From positions 1-15,449 of the forward strand of contig BPQB01000195.1 of NCBI GenBank assembly GCA_019973155.2: a DNA stretch of 15,449 bases. Direction: 5' to 3'. This document shows, piece by piece, positions 1 to 8,757 of the stretch (within the stretch, counting starts at the first letter, position 1; the number at the start of each line of letters is the position of its first letter). The DNA is from Phanerochaete sordida. Taxonomy: Eukaryota; Basidiomycota; Agaricomycetes; Polyporales; Phanerochaetaceae. The notes under the pieces were generated by a model. It made no database searches. It was not told the DNA's origin and worked only from the letters and a program-made list of their open reading frames with translations. Made by a program: the position numbers and the translations under genes.

Positions 1-2400
1 GCGAGAGCCTGGGCGCCGTCGAACAATCTCCCAGGCGGGGCACGCATGGCCGACGTCAGAATGCCTCCGCACCCGGCTCTGGACGCCCACATTTGGGCCC
101 GCGCATCGCCCTCTTCGCGGGCCCCCCTCGGCCCTCTCGCGCAATTTGCCCAGCGCGCAGGTGCGCGGCCCTGCGGGGCCAGGCCCGCGCACGCCCCCCG
201 CGGCGCTGGGCGCCCGGCCGTGTGCGCGGTCCGCCTCTGCGCACGGTACGCCAGCATGAAACTCGCGCGAGCCTCATGCATGGCACATATTGCGGCAGCC
301 CGAGGGGGCCTCCTCGTCCCCCGTAAGAGGCGGCCCAATATCCCTGTAACAGGGTGTTGCGCGCCCTGCGCTCCCGTTCTCGTCGCGGCGGCTGCCTCCC
401 CCGACGAGGCGTGTGCAGGTCAGGGGCCGGCGCGCCATGTGCAGCGTGCCGTGCCTCCAGCCCTGGCCCCGCCAGTGCGCTGTGCGTCAGGTATCCTGGA
501 CGCGCTGCGACCGCCTCTGTCTGTCGCAGCGCGGCGAGAGACCTTGGCTGAGGTTCGGTGCGCACGCTCGTCGTCCATATCGGGTTGACGTCACTTGTCT
601 GAAGGTAACCCCGACCGTGCCAATGTCTCATTCATTTCTTCGGCGCAGTGGGGGCTCGTAACTGACAGCCCAGGAAAATACACGGATGCTGGTGGGATAA
701 TTCTAATGAGAAACCCCCTTGAGAAATAGAAACCCGTGCTCCTCTTCAAGCTTCAGCAACCCGGGTTTCTGCTCGTGGGCGGCGGGAGAGACCTCGGACA
801 CCGCTCAGCGCGACCATGTAAGTGACGCCGCCACTGACTTAGGGACCTGGATGAGCTGTTCGAAGGCTCAAGGTGTGGAAATTGATAATGAATTTACGCC
901 TTCCAGTGTATCTCAGCTATATTTGACCCACACATAGGGTATATTAGCTCTGATACGATATGTCAGACTTGCAAAGCTTTTGGCCGATGATACGGCACTT
1001 CTGCTCTTCTACACCCTTAGGAGAGCAAAAGATATGTACTTACGGCTTTGTAAGAGATATTTTCAACTAGTGCACGCTCCTCCGCACGTGAAAAGCGAGT
1101 CGTAGCCTTGAAATCATCTTTCGCAAGCACGGGCGCCAGTTACATCTCATCGCACGCCAGTAGCTGATCGGCTGGCCCATCCCCCGAAAGCCGTTCTGCA
1201 TAGCCAAGGAAACTCGACACAGCGCATAATATTCGATACAATTTGTTTTGATACACACAGCGCTCCCTTCACGCTTTGCAGGCCTGCGACGTCTCTGTTT
1301 CAAGTGGCGGATGGTGTCTGAGGTCCCGCCTGGGGTTGCTCATTAGCATCATCCATGCTGGTGCCCAGCCTATTGGTTCCTAGAATCATCACATCCGGCG
1401 AGCGTAAGATGGACGGCAAGTCACCTTTGCCTGACGTGCGACCAGCTTTCTGCTGCCCACCGGCACTACGCACTCCATCCGCCAGCATTCGGCATACCCG
1501 CGGACACCAACGACACCATCCATCTTCGCCGTCCGTGAAACACGCGGCACCGTCCCTCGCCGCTGATGTGTGCGCGGTCGTTGCTACGGCCCTCCATCGC
1601 AGAACATTGCCCGCGCTTCAACATTCGATATGAACTGCCCACAGCGCCGTCGCGACCGATACACACGCGCGTGTGCGCCGGCGAGGGCCATCGCCGGGCT
1701 TTTGTTCGACGCAGCGCGGGCCGCCGGGGGGCGACTGGGTCGCGTTCGGCAGGCCCTCTTATGTCACGCCGCGCGTGTCTCCTATCGCGCCTCCCAGGGC
1801 TCGCGCGCCGCCGCGCCCAGAAGCCGCGCGCGACTCAATGCACGACGGGTCGGACGCGCACGCGACCGCGCGGACACCTCGCGAAGCCGTGCTAATGCGA
1901 AGGTTCACGCTGATGGTCCTTCTGATGGGAGCACACAATGAAAGCGACGATCCCCGCGCGCCGGCGCGGGCGACGTCGAGGCCGCCGCAACGCCGCAGGC
2001 CCCTGCGCGGCGCTCCCACGGTGCGCCCGCGACGTCCGCGCGGGCGGCGCGGCCACCTGACCCGCCGCGGGCGCCTGCTGCGACGCCACAATGCCCATCT
2101 GATGGCGGGCCAAAGCGCGTTCGCGGCTGGCCGCACGGTTCTGCCCCGCCGCGGCGCGGGCGACGGCACGGTGTCCTGGCGACGCGAGCCCTTCTCGACG
2201 GATGTTCAGTGTGTTTTGGGGGCAGTCGTCAGCGGCACCGTGGGCGATGCGGTCAGAACCTTTGACGCAGCACGGCGTGCAGTGGTAAACGCGCAGCGGC
2301 CTGCGAAGATCCTGCGCGGCGACAGCGTAGCGGTGATATCGTCTAATTGAGATGCACATCGTCAGCAACGCGATGAATGCCAGGGTAATGTGCGCGAGGG
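1..2400. other. No supported gene
   Basis: I see no gene here. The first 650 bases are GC-rich, with overlapping open frames on both strands that look compositional. Bases 690-1100 are more AT-rich. A GTAAGT at 823 is followed by CTGAC and TTAG within only 25 nt, too short for an intron. A - strand donor at 1043 with CTGAC and a CAG acceptor about 94 nt downstream is isolated, with no phase-consistent exons around it. Around 727-769 a short inverted repeat (GAAACCCG and CGGGTTTC) could form a weak stem. Confidence 0.5.
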
Positions 2401-2679
2401 AGGACGCGGACGCGGGACTCACTTTGGCTGGGCGGCATTTGCCGAGGCCCTAAACGCCCGCCACGTTCACGCGCGCTTTGCGCTCCCAGCTTCGACACTC
2501 ACTTCCTCGACGTCGACGCCGACGCTCCCGACGGCCATGCACAACGACGACCGCCGTCCCGCCCTCCACGACATCTCAGACGGTTAGCAGCGACCTCGAA
2601 ATACCCCCTCCGACTTTCCCGACGCCGAACGGTCGCGTGCACGACGCTCCCGACGTTCTCGGGGCTGCTCGCGGCGCAG

Positions 2680-2892
2680 ATGAGAGAAGTGCGCGCAGAG
2701 GCCCACCAACCGCGACCTAGGTGCGTCGCGCACGTCTCTAACGGCTTCCAGCGTGCTGACTACAGCGTCGGCATGGTCACAGGCGACGCTGACGACCCCT
2801 CGCGTGCAAGCTCGACCGCGCCCCCCGCTGCTCCCGGCTTCAAGACTACCTCCATCCCATCGTCTGTGCCCCCATTCCCACCCCTGCCATAG
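2680..2892 (+). CDS. Weak candidate 3' coding exon, unknown protein
   Basis: An open frame runs to TAG at 2890-2892 and ends in a Pro/Ser/Ala-rich tail (ending VPPFPPLP) that looks like a disordered fungal C-terminus. The frame is also open upstream of the ATG at 2680, so the true 5' end is unknown. A possible 45-nt intron, 2721-2765 (GTGCGT donor, TACAG acceptor), would remove a multiple of three and leave the frame unchanged. No domain is recognised and there is no neighbouring exon support. It could equally be a chance open frame in GC-rich DNA. Confidence 0.15.
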   Translation: MREVRAEAHQPRPRCVAHVSNGFQRADYSVGMVTGDADDPSRASSTAPPAAPGFKTTSIPSSVPPFPPLP

Positions 2893-3644
2893 CGCGCAAC
2901 GAGCCGCACCACGCGCCAGGCGCGGTCCTCGACGTCGTCCGCGCGTCGCCTAGTCACACGGCGCGAACACCCGCCGCTTCCCGGTCTCGAAGCAGCACCG
3001 CGGCGCGCCGTCACCGCGCCGTCCTTCAACACGCGCGATGCCCATTGGGTGCAAGACAGAAATTCTCGGTCAGCAGGGCGCGGTCCGCGATTCAAGTCAC
3101 TTACCGCAATCACCCGGCCGCCTTGCGCGATAGCGGCCGGGAACGCACCGCGCAGCCGATAGCGCAGGCAGAGCGCACCCGGACGGGAAAGGACCCGACG
3201 CCCGCTCAGCTGCGCAGTGAAACCAGCGCGACGCGCCGCCGCTGTGCCTCGGCGGGCGATCTCGGGCAAGCCGCGAGACCGGCGCGGGCTCGAGTACCAG
3301 CCAATCGGAGCCCGCTCGCGCGCAGCGCACGGCCCAGCCGAATGCGCCCGCCTCTGCCCGAAACCGACAGAGAAGCACGCGAGAGGCGGCGTCGCCGAAC
3401 GGCGCGCGTGCGAGCCGCGCCCCGAGTCTGACGCGGAGACCGAAGCGAAGGGCGCCGCGCCGCCGCGCCGAGGCATGAACGGGCCCACGGAACCGCAGCG
3501 CGAGGGTGGAACCAGCTCGCGCGAACGAGCGTCGCCCAGCGCACGCGCTGCGCGGAACGAGCGGCGAGGTCTCCTTGGAAGCCAGCGCACGAGCCGCGCC
3601 GTCCAACGCCCGACACGACCAAGACAGCAAAATTGAAGACTCAC
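2893..3644. other. No supported gene
   Basis: Several arginine-rich frames are open on both strands but none has a convincing start, stop and splice context. A - strand GTAAGT donor at 3102 (inside a GTGATTGCG|GTAAGT context) has a CTGAC branch-like motif 31 nt on, but no acceptor at the usual distance. Confidence 0.4.
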
Positions 3645-3748
3645 CAGCGACCAACACAGCCCGCCGGCAGTCGAGAACGCAAGGAGCGCGCCCGCGCTAC
3701 TCGCCGGAATGTCAGCGAGACGACGAGGAGAAAAGGCCAAGCACGCAC
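3645..3748 (-). other. Candidate intron and short exon downstream of the 3990-4568 gene
   Basis: On the - strand, 3697-3748 has a GTGCGT donor, a CGCTGAC branch and a GTAG acceptor, 52 nt in all. It is followed by a 52-nt stretch ending at a GTGAGT donor (3644). These fall after the predicted stop at 3990. They are either part of a spliced 3' UTR or evidence that the real coding frame differs from my model; one other frame stays open from 4074 to the donor at 3748. Confidence 0.35.
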
Positions 3749-3989
3749 CGCACTCGCCGCCGGCCGCTCAGATACGGCGTCCACACGCCCAGCGTCGAGC
3801 GGCGTCGCGCTGGCGACGACGCCAGCACCGCACGAAACCCTCCCTCCCCAAGTTGGCCTCCGGCGGCCGGAGGTCAGGAAATCCGGCCGCGGAAAAGGCG
3901 CAAAGCGGCCTCGTAAACGAACAAGACCCCGTCGGAGGGAGACGCTCGCGTCGAGCGCAGAACGAGGGCGATGAGCGGGCGCAGCGCGT

Positions 3990-4568
3990 TCATGCGCGTA
4001 CGAGCGGCGCGGTGCTGCCGCTGCTCGCGTCGACTGAGGGCGGCACTCGACGGCCAGCCTGTCGAGCGTGACGGCTAGAGGGCCCGCGTGAGCAAAAGAC
4101 AGCTGTGGGGCGGGGCGGGGCGGACGTACCAAGGGAAGGACAGTGAGCGCGAACGCTCGCGCGGGAGCCTCCGGCATTGGTGAGTAATCCGATGTCGCAC
4201 TCGGCGTAGACGTGCTAATGCGACGTGATTAGCGTGATGACGAGACGGCACCAAGATTGAACGCAGCATACCTGAGTCGAAGGGACGCGCGCTGCGCTTA
4301 GCAGCGCGGTGGCGCACGATCACGCCGTTCGGGTCGACCGAGGGCGACCGGCTCGCCGACGAACTCAGCCCGACGGCCACGCCCCTCGAGGACGACGGCT
4401 AGACGAAGAGCGTGAGCAAGAGCGGGCCACGATGCTGGGGCGGCAGGCACGTACCAAGTGAGGCGATGTAGCATAGCGAGCATAGAGGCTCGCGCGCACC
4501 GCAGCATGCGCCGTCTCGGCGACCGACGACCTTGGTGAGCGGCTCGCGGTCGCACTCGGCGTAGACAT
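3990..4568 (-). CDS. Spliced unknown protein, 136 aa, Ser-rich N-terminus
   Basis: Four exons join in phase: 4455-4568, 4272-4398, 4130-4214 and 3990-4074. The ATG follows one base after an intron acceptor (intron 4570-4626: GTACGT, CGCTGAC, TTAG). The internal introns are 4399-4454 (GTACGT..CTAG), 4215-4271 (GTATGC, CGCTAATC, TTAG) and 4075-4129 (GTACGT..CTAG). The protein starts MSTPSATASRSPRSS, is rich in Ser, Ala and Pro, then becomes Arg-rich, and ends at TGA 3990-3992. No domain, signal peptide or membrane segment is visible. Exons 1 and 3 begin with nearly the same sequence, so the gene carries an internal exon-intron duplication. A competing phase-consistent chain through the same exons ends at TAA 4298-4300, so the frame is uncertain even though the introns look good. 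Confidence 0.33.
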
Positions 4569-4569
4569 G
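4130..4569 (-). repeat. Two-copy exon-intron duplication
   Basis: The exon starts at 4569 and 4214 share the sequence CA(T/C)GTCTACGCCGAGTGCGAC, followed by a shared CTCACCAA. Both exons follow a similar intron end (CGCTGAC or CGCTAATC, then TTAG) and both end at TTG|GTACGT, followed by an intron ending in CTCTAG or TCTAG and a CCGTC exon start. The spacing is about 355 bp, so the unit includes introns. Confidence 0.55.
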
Positions 4570-4721
4570 CTAACACGATGTCGTCAGCGCGAGGGCGAGA
4601 GGGCGCGGAGGACAAAGGGAACGTACCGAAGGATGCGAAGAGGGCGATTGAACGAGCGGCGAGCGACGGTGGCGACGAGCGCGCCGCCGCTGACGGCCCT
4701 CGCGGTAAGTAGTCGACGGCG

Positions 4722-4942
4722 CTGTACATACACTAACCAATACATCTCTTTGAGCCTTCGCAATGAATGAATAGGAGACCAACTTACCTCGACACAGCTG
4801 AAGTCCCGCCGCCGCCGGGCTCGAACTTGAAGACGTCGCGGCCGGTCGAGGCGGCTTCACACGCCGAGCGGCGATGCGTACGCCCAACGACTGGCAGAGA
4901 ACGACGTCAGCCAAGCCGAAGACAATCAAGCAGGGCACTTAC
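4722..4942 (-). other. Two further introns between the 4996 stop and the 4568 start
   Basis: Introns 4891-4942 (GTAAGT, GGCTGAC, CCAG; 52 nt) and 4722-4787 (GTAAGT..ACAG; 66 nt) flank exon-like pieces 4788-4890 and 4627-4721. Two frames remain open across these pieces, so the coding assignment is undecided. They may be 5' UTR exons of the 4568-3990 gene. Confidence 0.45.
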
Positions 4943-4995
4943 CAGGACAGCCGCGACGAGAGGCGACAACGAGGCGTGCCGACGTGCGCGACTGC

Positions 4996-5807
4996 TCACG
5001 AGCAAGCACGACGGCGAGGGCCTAACGAGCGAGAAAGCCCTTGCTGCGCGAGGGCAGCAAGGGCTGGGGCCGACGCAGAGCCGACCCGTACGCAGGCCGA
5101 CGGCGCGGTTCGTCGGGGCACGCCGACGAGCGACGCACGAGCGACGATGTCCAGCCGCGGAAGGGCTATAGCAAGCGTCAGGCGGACGAGCTGCGGACGA
5201 GCACGACAAGAACGTACCTCCACGAAGGGTTTTCAACGCTGCCAAGCACGCGCACCGACGCTCGTGCAGAGCGAGACCCTTGAACGCGGCCGCGGCCGGG
5301 CACGGCCAATATTCACGCGCACGAGGCGACGGCTCGCACGGCGTACACGACCGCACGAACGGGCAGGACCGGCGAAGGAGCTGCGGGGTTAGGGTCAGTA
5401 CGACGACGCAGCATCGAACGTCGCGCGTACGTACCGAGAGGCACCTGGAGGGCACCGAGTGAGCGGGCGCCGCCGCCTGGGAGGACGGCGGCGCCGAGGG
5501 ACAATTACTTTAGCTAGCTTAGGTAGTAATGTACTGGCTGGTGCAGTGTGCTAGGGTACTACTAGAGATGAATAAATATCGTGCCTACCGAATACCGCCG
5601 CCGACGAGCGCATTGAATGGTGGGAGCACATCAAGCCCTCGTGAACCGAGGGCTATGGTAAGTAAGTGGATTTGAAGCCGTCCGCGGGCACTGTCTCGCG
5701 CGTTGAGGGCGAGCTATCTAGGGTATATAGGTTAGTAGGGTGCTAGGGTCGTCGATAACGAGCGAACTTACTGCGGGTAACACGGGACGTCTTCGAAGTA
5801 GAACCGC
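4996..5807 (-). CDS. Open spliced chain without a start codon, C2HC-like motif
   Basis: The pieces 5772-5807, 5589-5713, 5435-5507, 5218-5380 and 4996-5165 remain open and in phase when four introns are removed: 5714-5771 (TACTAAC branch), 5508-5588 (GTAGGC donor, weakest), 5381-5434 (GTACGT, CCTAAC, GCAG) and 5166-5217 (GTACGT, CCTGAC, TATAG). The chain is about 190 codons and ends at TGA 4996-4998. The 163-nt exon contains CPAAAAFKGLALHERRC, loosely like a C-x-F-x-L-x2-H-x3-C fungal finger, but the spacing of the first metal-ligand pair is not classical. No in-frame ATG is found and the upstream module exon has stops in the required frame. It is therefore a broken gene, a wrong frame, or the 3' part of a transcript whose start I cannot see. 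Confidence 0.2.
5036..5065. repeat. 12-bp perfect hairpin
   Basis: The arms AGCCCTTGCTGC and GCAGCAAGGGCT are perfectly complementary around a 6-nt loop (GCGAGG). It lies within the 223-nt exon-like piece 4943-5165. It may be chance in GC-rich repetitive sequence, or a structured element in the transcript. Confidence 0.6.
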
Positions 5808-6496
5808 CTACGAGATGGCATATCATCAGTAAGTGTGATGAACAGAGCATGACGAGAATCGCTTACAAGGTTTTATACATTTCGAGAGGTTTGAGGGAGT
5901 CAATGTAAGTGTTACGGCTACCTGATAGTAGCATCGCGCGGCCTGATAGAAGGCCTCGCGCACCTTTACCCTACGTCTCATAATTAGCACAAGCCCTTAG
6001 GATAACGAACGAAATGATTACTTACCGCGTGTTCGAGCGTCCGTGCAGCAGGAGCTCGCCTATACGAAGGTCAGCGAGACATTACGATAGCTAGACGAAC
6101 GGTACTTACGGACGAAACCGAGCCGGCAAGGGGCGGTGCTACGGCGGCGACGGTCAAGGGTTCCGGGAGCGAGCGGGGGCCCGAACAACGGGCCGGGCTT
6201 AAGGTCCAGCACGCGGCGAACGGGCGGGCGACGACAGCGCCGCGGGACGCGTCGTGATGCGTTCTCGACGCTGTGTGCGCTCGTCTAGCCCCGGACGCGG
6301 TGCCGACGCCGAGGTGCTCTGGCGACGATGCGGACCCCAGTGGGCGCGCGTCCGCGAGAACACCAGTAGCGGGGCATCTGTAAGTGTGCGAGTGTTAGCA
6401 TAAGCCTAAACGCAGTAAGTAGAAGTACTTACCGACGTCGATGCTGGGACTGCGCTCCCGCGGCCCTGGAAAGCGTCGCGGAGGCGCGTCGAACTG
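5718..6496 (-). repeat. Tandem module copy 3 (exons alpha-beta-gamma-delta-epsilon)
   Basis: Exon-like pieces read on the - strand are alpha 6433-6496 (64 nt), beta 6110-6377 (268), gamma 6026-6059 (34), delta 5867-5970 (104) and epsilon 5772-5807 (36). They are separated by introns 6378-6432, 6060-6109, 5971-6025, 5808-5866 and 5718-5771. Every intron has a GTAAGT or GTAAGC donor, a branch-like motif and a YAG end. The delta acceptor region is nearly identical to copies 1 and 2 (GTGCTAATTATGAGACGTAG). The stop triplet right after gamma, across the splice, is GGG TAA here. Delta is longer than in the other copies, so length is not conserved modulo three. Confidence 0.6.
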
Positions 6497-6768
6497 CTGT
6501 AAACAAAGTATGAGTATGGTAGCGTTAGGGACTGCGCGTGAATTACTTACCGATTCGCAAGCGTGAACGCGAACGCGAGCATCGTCAAGACTCAAACCTA
6601 TGAATGAACGACAGGTAAGTATCGAATGGTAAGGTCTAGTGTGTGTAAATACTTACTTGTGTAGCCGTCGCGTACCGCGACCGCGGCCGAGCGTGCAGCG
6701 CGTCGGGCGACGTCCGCGGGCGGCGGCGCTCGCAAGGAGCGGCGGGGCGACCGGCCGTGTTCGCGCAT
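6199..6768 (-). CDS. Spliced unknown protein, 133 aa
   Basis: Exons 6657-6768, 6551-6597, 6433-6496 and 6199-6377 join in phase after removal of introns 6598-6656 (GTAAGT..CATAG, branch unclear), 6497-6550 (GTAAGT, CCCTAAC, ACAG) and 6378-6432 (GTAAGT, GCTAAC, ACAG). The protein starts MREHGRSPRRSLRAPPP and includes SLDDARVRVHACES and RFPGPRERSPSIDVDAPLL, and ends at TAA 6199-6201. The PRER...APLL stretch aligns with the equivalent exon pair of the 9795-8250 gene, so the two are paralogous over that part. It is Arg-, Ala- and Pro-rich with no recognised domain. The exon carrying the ATG is the paralogue of exon 3 (9061-9212) of the upstream gene. A different frame also stays open through the 268-nt exon, so the frame is tentative. 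Confidence 0.3.
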
Positions 6769-7560
6769 GCGAGACCGACCCTGCGCCGACGGCGGACACC
6801 GTCCCGCTCGTCAAAGTCAAGGTATCTAAAATAATTAGGTTAGCAGTGTGCAAAGGCGGCGGATAAGAAACGTACTTACAGCGTCTTGTCCGGGACGTCT
6901 TCGAAGTGAGACCACCTGCGAAATGAGGACTATCAGTAAGTGTAATGAACCCGTAGTGAGCAACGAACGTTACTTACCAGCTCATTTACATTTCGAGAGG
7001 TTTGAGGGAGTCGGTCACAGGCGACAATACCGCCTGATAGTAGCATGGCGTGGCCTGAGTCGCGCACGTCTACCCTACGTCTCATAATTAGCACGAGTTT
7101 GAACGAGCTGATTACTTACCGCGTGTTATCGCGTCCGTATAGCGCAGGTAAGTCTATATGAAACGTCAGAGAGACATTAATGTAACTGTAAGGACTGTAC
7201 TTACCAGCGAAACCGAGCCGGCACGGGAATGTGCCACGGCGACGGCGGTCGAGGCTGCCGAGAGCGAGCGGGTGCCTGGACGGCGAGCGCGGGCCTTGAG
7301 CTCGTCGCGCGGCGCATGTGAGGGCGGCGGCCGCGCCATGGGACACGTCGACGACGTGTCGTCAACGCCGCGCGTCCATAGTTGGGGCCCCGAGCGCGGC
7401 GCCGGCGCCGAGGTTCAGTGCCGACGCGGACGCCAGCAGCGGGACAGCTGCGAGTGCGTCAGTGTGGGGATAGGCGTGACATAAGTAAGTAAAATTACTT
7501 ACCGGCATGGGTGAGACTGCGCTCCCGCGGCCGTTCGAGGTATCGTGTTACCGTGTCAAG
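6657..7560 (-). pseudogene. Tandem module copy 2, probably degenerate
   Basis: Pieces are alpha 7503-7560 (58 nt), beta 7205-7447 (243), gamma 7120-7153 (34), delta 6978-7074 (97), epsilon 6880-6915 (36) and zeta 6657-6825 (169). The introns are 7448-7502, 7154-7204, 7075-7119, 6916-6977 and 6826-6879, all with GTAAGT donors and clear branch motifs. Alpha is almost identical to copy 1 and differs mainly at synonymous positions in the LDTVTRYLERPRER frame. Beta is 8 nt shorter than copy 1 (a 7-nt gap near its start and one base lost near its end), which breaks the frame used by the 9795-8250 gene and brings in TGA. The stop after gamma (GGG TAG) is preserved. I infer a copy that still looks spliceable but no longer encodes the same protein. 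Confidence 0.45.
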
Positions 7561-8101
7561 CTGCGATAAGCAAGGAATTAGCGTCGGGTTTTACGAAGAG
7601 GGCGGCGGCAGCGACCGGCCACGGACGCGCGTGCGTGGCTGGTCCTGCACCGATAGCGGGCGCTGTCCCGCTCGTCAAAGTCAAGGTATCTAGAGTAATT
7701 AGGTTAGCAATGTACCAAGGCCGCCGATAACAAATGTACTTACAGTGTCTGGTCCGGGACGTCTTCGAGGTGCGACTGCCTGCGAGATAGAGTATCAGTA
7801 AGTGCAATCAACCTCTAATGAACGACGTAGATTACTTACCGGGTATAGTACATCTCGAGAGGTTTGAGAGGGTCGGTCGTAGGTGACAGCGCCGCTTGGT
7901 AGTAGCGCGGCGCGGCCTCGCGCATTTCTACACGGACGCGCGTTCGAGGCAGAACCTGCACCGACAGCGGTGCGCCGTCTCACTCGTCGAGGTAAATGTA
8001 TCTAGAGTAAGTAGGTTAGTAATTGACTAAGGCCGCGTTGGGACGCGGGTAACAAGTGTACTTACAGCGTCTTCTACGGGACGTCTTCGAAGTGAGACTA
8101 C
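7561..8101 (-). repeat. Partial extra module between copies 1 and 2 (fused zeta-delta, epsilon, truncated zeta)
   Basis: Piece 7840-8001 joins a zeta-like start directly to a delta-like end without an intron. It is followed by intron 7780-7839, a second epsilon piece 7744-7779 (36 nt) and intron 7690-7743. A zeta-like piece begins at 7689. It runs into a 34-nt remnant (7561-7594: GTAAAA, CGCTAAT, GCAG) that matches only the 3' half of the intron seen at 8758-8814. The pattern fits unequal exchange plus deletions within the array. Confidence 0.5.
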
Positions 8102-8757
8102 CTGCGAAACGGAGCATTAGTAAGTGTGATGAGCCACTAGTGAACGAGGATTGTAACTTACCGGGTTTTGTACGCTTCGAGAGGTTTGAGAGAGTCGGTC
8201 GTAGGCGATAGCGTAGCCTGGTAGTAGCACGGCGCAGCCTCGCGCATCTCTACCCTACGTCTCATAATTAGCACGAATTCTATACAACTCGAACGGGCCG
8301 ATTACTTACCGCGTGTTATCGCGTCCGTATAGCGCAGGTACGTCTATATGAACGTCAGACAGACATTAATAGAACTGTAAGGACTGTGCTTACCAGCGAA
8401 ACCGAGCCGGCACGGGGGATATGCCACGGCGACGGCGATCGAGGGTGCCGAGAGCGAGCGGGTGCCTGGACGGCGGGCGCGGGCCTCGAGCTCGTCGCGC
8501 AGTGCATTTGAGGGCGGCGACCGCGCCACGGGCCACGTCGTCGACGTGTCATCAGCGCCGCGTGTCCATAGTCGGGGCCCCGAGCGCGATGCCGGCACCG
8601 AGGTTCGACGCCGACGCCGCACGCCGACGCCAGCAGCGGGGCAGCTGCGAGTGCGTCAGTATGTGGATAGGCGTGACATAAGTAAGTAAAATTACTTACC
8701 GGCATGGAAGAGCCTGCGCTCCCGCGGCCGTTCGAGGTATCGCGTTACCGTGTCGAG
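8102..8757 (-). repeat. Tandem module copy 1
   Basis: Pieces are alpha 8700-8757 (58 nt), beta 8394-8644 (251), gamma 8310-8343 (34) and delta 8162-8254 (93), with introns 8645-8699 (TACTGAC branch), 8344-8393, 8255-8309 and 8102-8161. This copy supplies the last exons of the 9795-8250 gene. The alpha-to-alpha distance is 1197 bp to copy 2 and a further 1064 bp to copy 3. Sequence similarity extends through the introns, especially the GTGCTAATTATGAGACGTAG end of the gamma-delta intron. Confidence 0.65.

Larger units (their letters stand above)
5783..8092 (-). repeat. Two conserved short blocks repeated in every module copy
   Basis: The block CTTCGAAGACGTCCCG (as read on the - strand) occurs in all four epsilon pieces, near 5783-5798, 6891-6906, 7755-7769 (one base different) and 8077-8092. 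It joins two perfect palindromes, CTTCGAAG and GACGTC. The block CTCAAACCTCTCGA occurs in all four delta pieces, near 5880, 6992, 7856 and 8176. Both lie downstream of the conserved stop after gamma and are better conserved than their flanks. They could be protein-binding, RNA-level or residual coding constraints; I cannot tell which. Confidence 0.6.

Noticed and set aside
2760..3740. 326-codon open frame on the - strand
   Set aside because: Arg-rich and low-complexity, overlapping other open frames of similar length on both strands. It lacks splice context and crosses a - strand donor near 3102. Consistent with stop-poor GC-rich DNA.
3856..3872. CCTCCGG/CCGGAGG stem
   Set aside because: A 7-bp GC palindrome with a 3-nt loop; too common here to be informative.
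4298..4890. Alternative phase-consistent chain ending at TAA 4298-4300
   Set aside because: It joins well across 4788-4890, 4627-4721, 4455-4569 and 4298-4398 but has no ATG and requires an incompatible upstream phase. Kept only as an alternative to the 4568-3990 model.
5634..5654. AGCCCTCG/CGAGGGCT hairpin
   Set aside because: An 8-bp stem is expected by chance in this GC-rich region and has no conserved counterpart in other modules.
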